From Cytophagales bacterium (GTDB lineage: Bacteria > Bacteroidota > Bacteroidia > Cytophagales > Cyclobacteriaceae): 64,000 nt of DNA. Location of the stretch: NCBI GenBank assembly GCA_033344775.1, contig JAWPMT010000005.1, forward strand, positions 558,001 to 622,000. The letters are read 5' to 3'. The notes beneath the pieces were generated by a model, which did not search any database, was not told where the DNA came from, and saw only the letters and a program-made list of their open reading frames with translations. The translations under genes were made by a program, and so were the position numbers. Positions 17,928 to 26,860 of the stretch are shown here, piece by piece (the stretch's first letter is position 1; each line of letters opens with the position of its first letter).

Positions 17928-18686
17928 TCAAGATGACATGATCCCACCATCAATGTTGATGGTCGTACCGGTGATCCAACTCGCATCATCGGAAACGAGA
18001 AACAACGCCAGCTTAGCGATATCATCAGGGGTGCCAAGACGGTTCAGTAATGTCTTTTCACCCGCCTGGGCTACTGCTTGCTCCGGATTGTCAAATGCTT
18101 TGGCAGAATCCCAGATCAGGGGTGTATCAACCGGACCAGGGCATAGGCAATTGGCCCGTACATCGGGACCATAATCCAGGGCCATCTGTTTGACCAATGC
18201 GACCATGGCAGCCTTGGACGCACAATACGCCGGATGATTTGGGAAATTCTTGAATGCCGCAATGGAGGCGTTCCCAATAAATGTTCCACGACTATTTCGG
18301 AGATGTGGCAAGCTGTACTTGGCTAAATAGTACACGGAATGCAAGTTGGTATCAAAAGTCGCATGCCAGTCCTCTACCTGAACTTCCGTCACTTTGCCCA
18401 ACCCTAAGATACCGGCATTGGTAATCACAAAGTCAAGTTGACCAAACTGATCGATTGCCGCTTTGACCAACAATTCATTGGTTGCTACCTGTCTGACATC
18501 ACCAATCATGATCGCCACACTATCCAGTCGTTTTGCCTCCAGTGTATTTTTCAATTCTTCGGCACGTGCTGCATTCCTCCCATTGAGCACTAAACTGGCA
18601 CCTTCTTCATGCATTCGCATGGCCATGGCTTTTCCCATTCCGCTCGTGGCACCGGTGATGATCCCTACTTTGTTTTTGAGTTTCAT
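17928..18686 (-). CDS. SDR-family NAD(P)-dependent oxidoreductase
   Basis: The 252-residue protein is a classical short-chain dehydrogenase: 'GIITGATSGMGKAMA' binds the dinucleotide, 'NAGILG' follows, and the catalytic Ser and YxxxK appear as 'NASIAAF' and 'YCASKAAMV'. It ends 'INIDGGIMSS'. Substrate specificity cannot be read. A 3'-end copy of this gene lies 1820 bp away at 16108-16158, beyond the BlaI/M56 module. The start region faces an 11-bp perfect inverted repeat. Confidence 0.9.
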   Translation of the reverse strand: MKLKNKVGIITGATSGMGKAMAMRMHEEGASLVLNGRNAARAEELKNTLEAKRLDSVAIMIGDVRQVATNELLVKAAIDQFGQLDFVITNAGILGLGKVTEVQVEDWHATFDTNLHSVYYLAKYSLPHLRNSRGTFIGNASIAAFKNFPNHPAYCASKAAMVALVKQMALDYGPDVRANCLCPGPVDTPLIWDSAKAFDNPEQAVAQAGEKTLLNRLGTPDDIAKLALFLVSDDASWITGTTINIDGGIMSS

Positions 18687-18758
18687 GAACTACACTTTTT
18701 TATCTGTCAAGATTCAGCCAAAAATAGAGGACCAATCCGGGCATCACGGGAACTACAC

Positions 18759-18792
18759 CGGAATTTTCCTCCCCTGTTTACGGAAAATTCCG
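18759..18792. promoter_or_regulatory. 11-bp inverted repeat between divergent genes
   Basis: CGGAATTTTCC and GGAAAATTCCG form perfect arms separated by 12 bp, in the 188-bp space between the SDR gene (leftward) and the gene at 18875 (rightward). No upstream transcript ends here, so a terminator is unlikely and a regulatory site is favoured. Confidence 0.4.
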
Positions 18793-18874
18793 CTTTTATC
18801 TGCCGTATGTCTTTTCGGCTTTTACAGCAATCAAATTACTATTTAATTTAGCTAAAAACCAAAATAATTAGCAT

Positions 18875-19330
18875 ATGACAGAAATGCCCACCATCGGAAG
18901 ATTGATGGAATACCGTATCCCTATCCGACTGAAAGGCAAATTGCTATACAAGCGCAATCAGAAACACCCAATTGCGATCTACCTGGGACAAACCGGCGAT
19001 TTTCACTACACAGATCCCCCTAACCTGTTCAAGCCTTACTCTTTGTATATGCATCCCTATTTCCCTAAAGAACCAGTCGTCCGGGTGGAGGTTGTGCAGG
19101 CGATCCCATTTGCTAGCAGAGGCGCATTCTATAACCTGAATAATATGGAGTCCTCCCCTATTGCCATCATCGAGCGCAAGCGGTTGGCGGTCTCGATCAA
19201 CGATATCTACCGTTATCCTCAGTACTTCAAGCCCGTTTATGCCTTTCAATTGGAATCAGACTTCAGGGAGATCATGCCTTTCAAGCTGGATCGGATCGAT
19301 CATCGCAAAGCATTGAGAAAGACAGATTAG
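18875..19330 (+). CDS. Hypothetical protein
   Basis: The 151-residue basic soluble protein has no signal peptide and no family I recognise. It contains 'LMEYRIPIRLKGKLLYKRN', a Pro/Tyr-rich middle ('YSLYMHPYFPKEPVV') and ends in a charged helix. ATG start; AT-rich leader. It stands alone between the SDR gene and the gene at 19492. Confidence 0.55.
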   Translation: MTEMPTIGRLMEYRIPIRLKGKLLYKRNQKHPIAIYLGQTGDFHYTDPPNLFKPYSLYMHPYFPKEPVVRVEVVQAIPFASRGAFYNLNNMESSPIAIIERKRLAVSINDIYRYPQYFKPVYAFQLESDFREIMPFKLDRIDHRKALRKTD

Positions 19331-19491
19331 ACAGAAATCTACATCAATCGGAAATAATTCAGATGAATAGGTATCAAATGGCATAACCCAGCATATTTCG
19401 CCACCGAAGCCTACATATTCCGTTAGGGATGGCTATTTTCAGAAGATTACTGTGATTATCTTCCCGTACCGCCACAAAAACGGACTTGACC

Positions 19492-19878
19492 ATGTACAAG
19501 ATCGAACGCCAAAATTATGGAGTCAAATTAACCTTTGACGGATTCATCGAACCCGAAGAAATGCAGGCCTATAAAGATGAGTTTAGAGCAATGCTGGATT
19601 TGCTGCCATCAAAATTCGGCCTGCTAGGAGATGTAAGAAACATGAAACCCCTACCCCCTGAAAGTCAAGCGATCCTAAGTGCGCATCCTGAGTGGACTGC
19701 TGACCGCATTGTTCGTTCAGCCACGGTCATTGATAGTGCGCTCGTAAAAATGCAAACACGAAGGTTGACTAAGGAATGGAAACAAGATGAAGCAAAAAGG
19801 TACATTGATGCTTCGAAGCATCTCGACTGGGAAGTGGTAGCCGAAAAATGGCTATTAGAGGGTATTGAACCTCAGTAG
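19492..19878 (+). CDS. SpoIIAA/STAS-like small protein
   Basis: The 128-residue protein starts at ATG 19492 (MYKIERQNYG); a TTG two codons upstream is less likely. The pattern 'GVKLTFDGFIEPEEMQAYKDEF' followed by 'FGLLGDVRNMKPLPPE' recalls the SpoIIAA-like/STAS group, which bind lipids or partner proteins, but the match is by eye only. An intrinsic terminator overlaps its stop codon. Confidence 0.55.
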   Translation: MYKIERQNYGVKLTFDGFIEPEEMQAYKDEFRAMLDLLPSKFGLLGDVRNMKPLPPESQAILSAHPEWTADRIVRSATVIDSALVKMQTRRLTKEWKQDEAKRYIDASKHLDWEVVAEKWLLEGIEPQ

Positions 19879-19906
19879 TTGCTTGACTACTGAGGCTTTT
19901 ATTTTT
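19870..19906 (+). terminator. Intrinsic terminator
   Basis: CCTCAGTAG and CTACTGAGG form a perfect 9-bp stem with an 8-nt loop, followed by a T-rich run (CTTTTATTTTTTT). The stop codon of the gene at 19492 lies in the left arm. Confidence 0.9.
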
Positions 19907-19918
19907 TTATCTCATAAG

Positions 19919-20833
19919 CTACTGAATACTCAGTAAAAACCCAATAGAAAAGTTACCATCCCAATCAAAAACGTAATCATTACAGTTTTCAAGATTGTCA
20001 TAAAGCGCTTTGTAGATATTCAATCCAGCCAACACTTTAGGATCTTCGATTCCCTGATAATCGTTTGGATTATCCAAAGGTGTATACCTATCGCTGTAAT
20101 CATCATTCAATTTTGCAAGGTTATATGCTGCACCACCAATCATGAAACAGTGATAGGTCTTATCAGCTGGAATTTCAAGAATTCGAGCTTTGATGGCTGC
20201 ATAAACACCTTCATCACTTAAGCCTTTCTGGTAATATTTCGATCCTTCAAAACTGATACTTTTGATCTCTCCACCTTCCATCCAGGATACCTTCGTATTT
20301 CCTGAGCCGATATCCACCACAAAAGAATTCTCGATAAAAGGAGCAGGCATGATAGCCTTAAAGGCAAAAATTCCTTCTTTCTCCACATCCACATTATTGA
20401 TCGCATAACCCAATTCCTTCAAGGCGACATTGATCTGCTGTACTTTCTCACTTGAACTTGCGGTACTACTTTGAATAAAATGGATCTTATCACCTGTTAC
20501 TCCCTGTTCCAACATACCTGCGATGTAGGCTTCTAACCCTGATCGGACGGCTTCCAGTGTCGCATCTCCTTCATACACATTACTTTCACCGAAGTTAGCC
20601 TTTTCCAATTTCCAGTTACCTACGGTATCCAAATTGACAATGAAGGAATTAAAACCTGTTCCCCCCATTTCCACGATTCCAAATAAAGAGCCGTTTTCAG
20701 GCAATGGAGGAGCATATTTAAACTCTTCCGTAGTTGTCTCCACCTCGGATGTTTGCTCAGCCTGCTGTGGAGTGGAGCAACTAAAGGCCACCAAGGCAAT
20801 AAGTAGTGATAAAAATGATTGACTGCTTTTCAT
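19919..20833 (-). CDS. Lipoprotein with ASKHA (Ppx/GppA-like) fold
   Basis: The protein has 304 residues. The lipobox 'LVAFSCSTPQQ' predicts a lipid-anchored protein outside the cytoplasm. The mature part has the two phosphate-loop-like motifs of the actin-like superfamily: 'GIVEMGGTGFNSF' and 'VVDIGSGNTKVSW', plus 'MIGGAAYNLAK'. Exopolyphosphatase/GppA relatives are the closest in appearance. An ASKHA protein outside the cytoplasm, where ATP is absent, is odd; it may bind polyphosphate or be non-catalytic. It has its own promoter at 20850-20879. Confidence 0.6.
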   Translation of the reverse strand: MKSSQSFLSLLIALVAFSCSTPQQAEQTSEVETTTEEFKYAPPLPENGSLFGIVEMGGTGFNSFIVNLDTVGNWKLEKANFGESNVYEGDATLEAVRSGLEAYIAGMLEQGVTGDKIHFIQSSTASSSEKVQQINVALKELGYAINNVDVEKEGIFAFKAIMPAPFIENSFVVDIGSGNTKVSWMEGGEIKSISFEGSKYYQKGLSDEGVYAAIKARILEIPADKTYHCFMIGGAAYNLAKLNDDYSDRYTPLDNPNDYQGIEDPKVLAGLNIYKALYDNLENCNDYVFDWDGNFSIGFLLSIQ

Positions 20834-20849
20834 TTGGCTAGATTTTGCT

Positions 20850-20879
20850 CAAAACTATACTAAAAGTCAGGAACATCAA
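20850..20879 (-). promoter_or_regulatory. Bacteroidota-type promoter of the ASKHA lipoprotein gene
   Basis: On the minus strand TTG (20879-20877), 19 bp, then TAGTTTTG (20857-20850), a perfect TAnnTTTG. It lies just upstream of the ATG at 20833. Confidence 0.6.
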
Positions 20880-20952
20880 GAACCACAAAATCAATTCTGA
20901 TTTTACAAACCATTGCATTAATTTTCATGAAGTCACTGATCAGGCAAAAAAA

Positions 20953-21276
20953 ATGCAAATCCCATCAAAACACTTGGTTTTTAAAGAGTTAGCACTGTCC
21001 TTTCCGAACACGGAACAAGCACCTCATTTTGACCGAACAGCTTTCAAAGTGATCGGGAAACGGATATTCGCGACACTTCACCACGCAACCGATTCCGCTA
21101 ACCTTAAATTATCCCCTGAAGATCAAAAAGCTTTTTGTGAGCTCGGAGACCACATCTATGCGGTTCCTAACAAATGGGGCACGCAAGGCTGGACCACTTT
21201 TGAATTGGGTAATTGCGCAGAAGAAGTTGTCAAAAGTGCACTAGAAAGTGCCTATCTTCAGGTCGGGAAGAAATAA
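20953..21276 (+). CDS. MmcQ/YjbR-family protein
   Basis: The 107-residue protein has the small MmcQ/YjbR fold: 'HFDRTAFKVIGKRIFATLH', 'LKLSPEDQKAF' and 'VPNKWGTQGWTTFEL', then a C-terminal helix. The ATG at 20953 (MQIPSKHLVFKELAL) gives the usual length; an in-frame TTG at 20845 would add 36 unrelated residues. Family members have been called DNA-binding, without a settled role. A PhnB-like gene follows after 9 nt on the same strand. Confidence 0.8.
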   Translation: MQIPSKHLVFKELALSFPNTEQAPHFDRTAFKVIGKRIFATLHHATDSANLKLSPEDQKAFCELGDHIYAVPNKWGTQGWTTFELGNCAEEVVKSALESAYLQVGKK

Positions 21277-21285
21277 CCTATTTAA

Positions 21286-22125
21286 ATGAAATCGCCCATT
21301 ACGTCTTGCCTTTGGTTCAATGGAAAAGCAGCCGAAGCAGCAGCTTTCCACTGTAAAACATTCAAGAACAGTGAAATCATTCATAGTGATGAAGTGGTCA
21401 CACATTACAACCTGAACGGCTATCGATTCACTGCATTAAATGGTGGTCCGCGATATCAAATGACCCCTGCGGTATCGTATTTTGTTTATTGCGGCAATGA
21501 CGCGGAAATTGAACGCATCTATAAGGCCCTTTCGAAAGGAGGAAAGGTATTGATGCCATTGAACAAGTATCCATGGACCAGTAAATATGCCTGGGTACAG
21601 GACAAATTTGGTGTCAGCTGGCAGCTAGATATTGATGACATCAAGGTGCCACAAAAGATTGTCCCAAGCCTGTTGTTCACCGATAAGAAATACGCCCTGA
21701 TCCAGGAAGCTTTTGATCATTATGAATCAATCTTCGACACCCTATTCTTAACCAGCCTTCCTTACCCGATCAGCGCGGGAGCACCTTTAGGCACGCATCA
21801 ATTCGCTCAATTCAAGCTGAACAACACCATATTCAATGCGATGAGTAATAATGCCCGACACGATTTCGATTTTACTCCAGGCAACTCTTTTGTGCTCGAG
21901 TGCGAAAATCAGGAAGAGATCGATCAATGCTGGGACCAATTAACGAAAGGTGGTGAAGCCAGTAAATGTGGTTGGTTGGTAGACAAGTTTGGCATTTCAT
22001 GGCAGGTAATTCCTAGTCAATTAGGGGAATTGATGAGCAATCCGGATACTTCAGAAGCGGTCATGAACAGCATGCTTGAAATGAAAAAGATAGTGATTGC
22101 GGAGCTGGAAGAGGTAGCTAAGTAA
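21286..22125 (+). CDS. Tandem PhnB-like VOC protein
   Basis: The 279-residue protein has two PhnB-type glyoxalase-fold domains. The first (1-125) shows 'CLWFNGKAAEAAAFHCKTF', 'NGGPRYQMTPAVSYFV' and 'KFGVSWQLDIDD'; the second (126-279) repeats it with 'KFGISWQVIPSQLGEL'. Usual single-domain members are about 130-150 residues, so this is a duplication. Function unknown; probably co-transcribed with the MmcQ/YjbR-like gene. Confidence 0.8.
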   Translation: MKSPITSCLWFNGKAAEAAAFHCKTFKNSEIIHSDEVVTHYNLNGYRFTALNGGPRYQMTPAVSYFVYCGNDAEIERIYKALSKGGKVLMPLNKYPWTSKYAWVQDKFGVSWQLDIDDIKVPQKIVPSLLFTDKKYALIQEAFDHYESIFDTLFLTSLPYPISAGAPLGTHQFAQFKLNNTIFNAMSNNARHDFDFTPGNSFVLECENQEEIDQCWDQLTKGGEASKCGWLVDKFGISWQVIPSQLGELMSNPDTSEAVMNSMLEMKKIVIAELEEVAK

Positions 22126-22133
22126 TCAGCCCC

Positions 22134-22526
22134 CTACTCCTTCCTGATCAGATTGAAATAGGTCTGCTCGAAAGTACAGAGTTGTTCTTTCAGCAGCAGG
22201 GTGTCTTTGTCTGCGAGGCTGTCTTCAGAAAAAGTCATTCCCTTCAATAGGCGAACGTTAAGCGAATCTCCCTGATTAAGTACGTGGATCAATCCGCTGC
22301 CTCTCGCTATCACCTGCAGTACCTTCACGCCTACTTGCCGCATTTCCTGTCGGCAGGATGTATCCTCCCAATTGGTTCGCAAAGGGCTTACCATGATTTT
22401 AATGGTTCCAGGCGGTAATTCTTCAACCCCATGAACCTGACTAATCGTTGGTTTTGACGGACTGGCCTGCGCCAAAACCTGTAAGGCTAAAAGGAATAGC
22501 GTCAGAAACAGGAAAATCGACTTCAT
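22134..22526 (-). CDS. Exported hypothetical protein
   Basis: The 130-residue protein starts at ATG 22526, giving a signal peptide (MKSIFLFLTLFLLALQVLAQ); an ATG at 22544 adds six residues. The mature part has two Cys residues ('DTSCRQEMRQVG', 'EQLCTFEQTYF') that may form a disulfide, and a central segment about 'RGSGLIHVLNQGDSL'. No family recognised. It lies downstream of the big propeller gene, with that gene's terminator between them. Confidence 0.55.
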   Translation of the reverse strand: MKSIFLFLTLFLLALQVLAQASPSKPTISQVHGVEELPPGTIKIMVSPLRTNWEDTSCRQEMRQVGVKVLQVIARGSGLIHVLNQGDSLNVRLLKGMTFSEDSLADKDTLLLKEQLCTFEQTYFNLIRKE

Positions 22527-22530
22527 AAGT

Positions 22531-22568
22531 AAAAAGAAATGCACCGATAAAATTACCAGTGCATTTCT
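22531..22568 (-). terminator. Intrinsic terminator of the propeller gene
   Basis: On the minus strand AGAAATGCAC and GTGCATTTCT form a 10-bp perfect stem with a 14-nt loop, followed by TTTTT. It ends transcription 28 nt beyond the stop at 22596. Confidence 0.8.
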
Positions 22569-22595
22569 ATTAAACGTTGATCTTTAAATAATTAT

Positions 22596-25500
22596 CTATC
22601 GCTTCAGTACAGTAAATACTTTTGAAGAACCATTTCCGGCAGCGACTTTGATCAAATAAAGTCCTGTTGGTCGGGAAGAGGCATCCCAAACAAAGTCCTG
22701 AGTTCTCTCGTCAAGCACTTGCTGCAACAAAACATTTCCCTGAAGGTCATAGATCGCAATTTGCTTCTCACCTTCCGTTTCATCGCCAAACTGCAAGCTA
22801 AACGAAGAAGCAGATGGATTAGGCCAGATCTTCAGCTCCACTGGAAGGTTGGTCTGTCCCAACAAATCAGGGGCAGACTCAGTGTCAACTCCACCAAATG
22901 CATCGTTAACAGAACCATACAGCTGGAATACTTGATCTGTTACTCCTCCGAAAATTGAAGCTGGCGTCCAGTCCGTCGCTCCTGCACCGAACAGGTTAGC
23001 CTGATCTCTGAAGAAGCCCTGCTCTCCAACCACAGAGGCCTGAGTAGACCAAAACCACTGGGTCGCATTAGGGAAGAAATTCAAGTTTACATAAACACTG
23101 ATCCAGTAAGTACCTTCACCCAAGGTAGCAGCCGTAGGCAATTCCAGATCCAGATTCGTGCTTGCTGGATTTGAAATTGGTGCGAAAGCGCCACTGTTAT
23201 ACACTTCCGTTCCTGGTACGCCACCGGCATCATCGTAAATCACGACTGTAGCACTGGTCAACAATGGTGCATTATTAGCTCCACCTGCAGCAAAAACGCG
23301 CTCTATGGTCCAGTTTTGACCTGCAGGTACCGTCACGTCTGCGGCCGTTTGAGCAATCGCTCCGAAATCAAGGAAATTTTGTGAAGGTCGGCTACCTACA
23401 GCCGGCTCAAATTGCTCGTAAATCGGAAATTCCGCAATGTTGATGGTAAACCCTTCCGCTACGGTTTCATTCTCAGTAGATGCAACTAACCCTATAGTTA
23501 CACTACCGAGGGTATCGGCGGCAAAGCTGATCTGGATTTCATCTTCCACAAGTACAGCTGTTACCAAGTTGGGGTCGCTATTGGTCAATGTGATTGTAAT
23601 TTCATCATCACCTTCGTTTTGCTCCCACCATTTTCTTCTGCGTCCTTCGTCTTCTTCGAAGGTGAAAAGTCCGGCAATAGAGATGGTCGTGTCCGGAGCA
23701 TTTACAGGAACGGTGAAATCATTCAACAAGAAGTTGGCCATCAATTCAGGCTGATCTCTTCTTCTCACAAAGTCGAAGGCAGAATACAAGCCATTACCAT
23801 GAACAGCAGCTGCTACAAATCCATCCTTACGGGTTTTGACCTGAGCAACGACCGTCTCTCCGATTCTGGTGCTCCATCTTCTCCACCATCTCTGGTTATT
23901 AGGACGGATGGTTCTGGCATAGTAAAGACCAACGCTTGTACCTACATAATATCCCTCAGAATTTCCTTCAACAGCTAACCACCTTACAGAAGGTCCGCTT
24001 CCAGTTCCATCAGGGTTTTCCTCCAGGTTACCACTGATATCTGTCCAAGTATCTCCGGCATCTTCACTGTAGAAAATACTAGGAATACTGTAGTTCGAGA
24101 AGACAGCAAACACACGATCAGAATTGGTAGGATCTACCGTCATACAAACCACGTTGCCTGGAGGTAAACCTTTGCCCGTTGACAGGTCTACCAACGTAGA
24201 ACCGTCAATGTTCGCATTGTCAATGCGATAAATTCCACCAGCATTGGTACCGAAATAAAGTTTGTTGGCTTCTGGGAAAGTAGATACATCCAAAGATGTA
24301 ATGGTTCCCGGAACGATTGAATTGGTCATTTCTGTCCAATTCACAGAAGTAGTTGCGTTGGAGAACAATGGAATACCATCCAGGTCATTATTCCTCCACA
24401 TGCGGTTGCCAGCGGGCATGTACATGATGTTGTCATTGCGAGGATCAAGAATGAATGGCGCAATGAAGCCAAATCCTGATGCTCCTGAAGGCTGTACTCT
24501 CGCGAAAGACTCAAAGTTTCCTAGCGAGTCGAAGTTAAGTCGAAAAACCACACCTCGCTGAGCAGAAACGTAGCGCGTACGTCCACCGTCAGCAATAGCT
24601 GCATACGCACCGTCACCACCGAAATCTTCAATCCAGGTAGCATCAGACTCAGTTGAATCTGTGAACCAGGTTCCATTGTCCTGGAATCCCGAGAGTAAGT
24701 CTTCATTCTCCGACTCAGGATCGAATGCCACTACATAAGGTTGTGTGGTGATGTATCCCCGGTTCAGATCCGTCCAGGTTACCGGCTCAACGCCGCCGCT
24801 GATTTCTGTGATGTCTTCCGCACGGAAAACTCCTCCGTCATTACCAGAAAGTGCTCTGTTCGGATCAGACGGATAGAATACTAATTCGTGCTGATCAGGG
24901 TGCTGATTGGTGTAAAGGCTTACATTATTCAATGGAGAATAACCACCGATCCAGCTGTCCTGTCCTGCAGGAGTTCTGAACCCCGTGAATGAACGATAGA
25001 TGTTCGTCCCGCCAACAAATACCAGGTTTGGGTTTGTTGGGTGAACCCGTACGATCAGGTTGTAGCTTGTTTGAGAATTGAAGCTACCTACTGAACCACC
25101 CAGTGCCGGCAGATTCACACTCAAATCTGTCCATGCCGTGCTGTCAGGCTCGTCCGCGTTGTACTCCCAAAGGAATCCTAATGTACCTGCTTCATTCTCT
25201 GCCAAAGCAAATACGATGTTTTCGCTGGAAGGTGCAAAACCAAGCACAGTTCTACCTGTCAATGGTGACCATCCTACAGGTGTGATGTTCGTCCAGGTAT
25301 CTCCGTCGGTTGAAGTGAATACACCAGCGTTTGGTGTCCCTGTTGCTTCTATCGCGGCATACAAGGTACCACTATTGGTAACGATCACTTCTGTCCAGTT
25401 AGGAAATCCTCCCTCCAATACTTGTGTAAAGTTTCTGGCAAAATCTGTAGACTTATGAACCCCATCTCTGGTAGATACATATACATCGCCAGTTACTGGA

Positions 25501-26264
25501 TGCACTGCAATATTGGAAACCAGATCAAAGGGAGAGAATTCTACAGGATCATCGTCCTGCGTATTTCTGGAAACATGGAAAGAACGACCGCCATTGAATG
25601 AACGATAGATACCATTTCCCTGATAAAATGCACCGGCAGCACTGGCTGAGTTTCCTACCCCCTCACCAGTTCCATAATACCAGATGTGCCCTTTACCAGG
25701 CCTTGGATCCTGCACGATACAAGTGATACTCGGATGCTGAAATTGTTTCGTGATCTTTCTCCATGACTCTCCACCATCTTCGGATCGCCACAAACCACCT
25801 GAAACACCACCGGCGAGGATCACATTCTCATTGGTTCGGTCAATTGCCAATGCGCGGGTTCTACCCCCAACATTGAAAGGACCTCTGTTTCTCCATCTTC
25901 TATTCTGGAAGAATCGGGCTTCTTCCGGAGATTTCGCTTCTTCTACAAAAGGCTGAATACCTTGTGCAAATTCCACTTCTTTCATCCAGATTTCTACCGG
26001 AAATTCACCCGTATATGGGTTGACCAACATTTGTCGCTCAGCTTCCGCACGATCGATGGCATTATCACCAATACGCTTGGGGGTGTTGGAATACTCAGCA
26101 ATGTTGTTGTCAAAGATCTTGGTCATCTTGTACAATTGATGACCATCATAAGTAGATGCCTCGGTTTTGAGTCGAGGGTCTACCTGAGCATAAGAAATAA
26201 CGGTAAACGCCAATAGGAATAATAAGGTAGCGCCAACCTTTCTTGCTAGTAATTTGATTTTCAT
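22596..26264 (-). CDS. Secreted sortilin-type beta-propeller protein with T9SS domain
   Basis: The 1222-residue protein has a signal peptide. Residues ~110-830 carry many BNR/VPS10-type repeats ('SGGLWRSEDGGESWRKITK', 'FYSEDAGDTWTDISGN'). A beta-sandwich region follows ('FNINIAEFPIYEQF' type spacing, cadherin-like), then a lectin-like part, and the last ~80 residues are a type A T9SS sorting domain ('LKIWPNPSASSFSLQF', 'IAIYDLQGNVLLQQ', 'RPTGLYLIKV'). It should be exported across the outer membrane by gliding/T9SS machinery and cleaved. Ligand or substrate unknown. It belongs to the glycosyl-hydrolase-annotated propellers common in marine Bacteroidota. Confidence 0.9.
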   Translation of the reverse strand: MKIKLLARKVGATLLFLLAFTVISYAQVDPRLKTEASTYDGHQLYKMTKIFDNNIAEYSNTPKRIGDNAIDRAEAERQMLVNPYTGEFPVEIWMKEVEFAQGIQPFVEEAKSPEEARFFQNRRWRNRGPFNVGGRTRALAIDRTNENVILAGGVSGGLWRSEDGGESWRKITKQFQHPSITCIVQDPRPGKGHIWYYGTGEGVGNSASAAGAFYQGNGIYRSFNGGRSFHVSRNTQDDDPVEFSPFDLVSNIAVHPVTGDVYVSTRDGVHKSTDFARNFTQVLEGGFPNWTEVIVTNSGTLYAAIEATGTPNAGVFTSTDGDTWTNITPVGWSPLTGRTVLGFAPSSENIVFALAENEAGTLGFLWEYNADEPDSTAWTDLSVNLPALGGSVGSFNSQTSYNLIVRVHPTNPNLVFVGGTNIYRSFTGFRTPAGQDSWIGGYSPLNNVSLYTNQHPDQHELVFYPSDPNRALSGNDGGVFRAEDITEISGGVEPVTWTDLNRGYITTQPYVVAFDPESENEDLLSGFQDNGTWFTDSTESDATWIEDFGGDGAYAAIADGGRTRYVSAQRGVVFRLNFDSLGNFESFARVQPSGASGFGFIAPFILDPRNDNIMYMPAGNRMWRNNDLDGIPLFSNATTSVNWTEMTNSIVPGTITSLDVSTFPEANKLYFGTNAGGIYRIDNANIDGSTLVDLSTGKGLPPGNVVCMTVDPTNSDRVFAVFSNYSIPSIFYSEDAGDTWTDISGNLEENPDGTGSGPSVRWLAVEGNSEGYYVGTSVGLYYARTIRPNNQRWWRRWSTRIGETVVAQVKTRKDGFVAAAVHGNGLYSAFDFVRRRDQPELMANFLLNDFTVPVNAPDTTISIAGLFTFEEDEGRRRKWWEQNEGDDEITITLTNSDPNLVTAVLVEDEIQISFAADTLGSVTIGLVASTENETVAEGFTINIAEFPIYEQFEPAVGSRPSQNFLDFGAIAQTAADVTVPAGQNWTIERVFAAGGANNAPLLTSATVVIYDDAGGVPGTEVYNSGAFAPISNPASTNLDLELPTAATLGEGTYWISVYVNLNFFPNATQWFWSTQASVVGEQGFFRDQANLFGAGATDWTPASIFGGVTDQVFQLYGSVNDAFGGVDTESAPDLLGQTNLPVELKIWPNPSASSFSLQFGDETEGEKQIAIYDLQGNVLLQQVLDERTQDFVWDASSRPTGLYLIKVAAGNGSSKVFTVLKR

Positions 26265-26550
26265 GGTTTTTATGAAATTTTAGGTTTACACAACCCCAAT
26301 ATTTGGCATGAAGGCGGTGAGGCAATAGAATATTCTGCCCCAACAATGGGTAGGTATGCGGTTCATAATGATATTAAGGTTGATTGGGTTTAAAGGTAAA
26401 ATAGGCTACCTGAAATACAATGCTTCTAATCCAATAAATGCAGCTAAGTGTCGTTTTTTGTCAATCACAATTCAATGCTCCTATTTACCGGCCATGATTA
26501 GTATTTGCTCAATTAATTTTTTAACTTGAAAACAACTAAAGTATCTATCT

Positions 26551-26637
26551 ATGAAAAAATTGACAATTCAACAGCAAAAGACCCTCCAAGGCGGTGATCT
26601 CAGAATACCCAAAGGCACCGGAAGAAGAAACGGGTGA
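26551..26637 (+). CDS. GG-leader peptide 1 of the array
   Basis: A 28-residue peptide. Leader MKKLTIQQQKTLQGG, core DLRIPKGTGRRNG with three arginines. This fits the Bacteroidota 'MKKL...Q...IKGG' natural-product precursor pattern (leader cleaved after GG). Its TGA shares a base with the ATG of peptide 2 (TGATG), so translation is coupled. The 286 bp upstream, back to the propeller gene, contain no other gene; the array promoter must lie there but I cannot place it firmly. Confidence 0.7.
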   Translation: MKKLTIQQQKTLQGGDLRIPKGTGRRNG

Positions 26638-26735
26638 TGAGAAAATTAACGAAGCAGGCGCTACTGATTGTAAAAGGTGGAGCGCAAGACGTAGGTGATA
26701 TAGACAGAACTCAGCCGAATAAATTACATAAATAA
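26637..26735 (+). CDS. GG-leader peptide 2 of the array
   Basis: A 32-residue peptide. Leader MRKLTKQALLIVKGG; core AQDVGDIDRTQPNKLHK, one Arg. The ATG overlaps the stop of peptide 1. Confidence 0.7.
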   Translation: MRKLTKQALLIVKGGAQDVGDIDRTQPNKLHK

Positions 26736-26748
26736 TAAGCGTGCTAAC

Positions 26749-26823
26749 ATGATTAAGGTACCTAAAAAACGTATGCAAACTATTAAAGCCGGATACTTCA
26801 AGGGAGTAGATGGACTTAAGTAA
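26749..26823 (+). CDS. AG-leader peptide 3 of the array
   Basis: A 24-residue peptide. Leader ends MQTIKAG instead of GG; core YFKGVDGLK, no Arg. It starts 13 nt after peptide 2. Weaker leader but the 'MQTI' block recurs in peptide 8. Confidence 0.6.
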   Translation: MIKVPKKRMQTIKAGYFKGVDGLK

Positions 26824-26860
26824 CTCTTTCTCAATCACGATCAATTAATCCATACATATC

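Noticed and set aside
20845-20952. N-terminal extension of the MmcQ/YjbR-like protein from a TTG
   Set aside because: The added 36 residues are unlike the family and overlap the promoter of the divergent lipoprotein gene.
23437-25458. Several plus-strand ORFs of 60-126 codons inside the big propeller gene
   Set aside because: Opposite-strand shadows of a long real gene with clear repeats and signal peptide.
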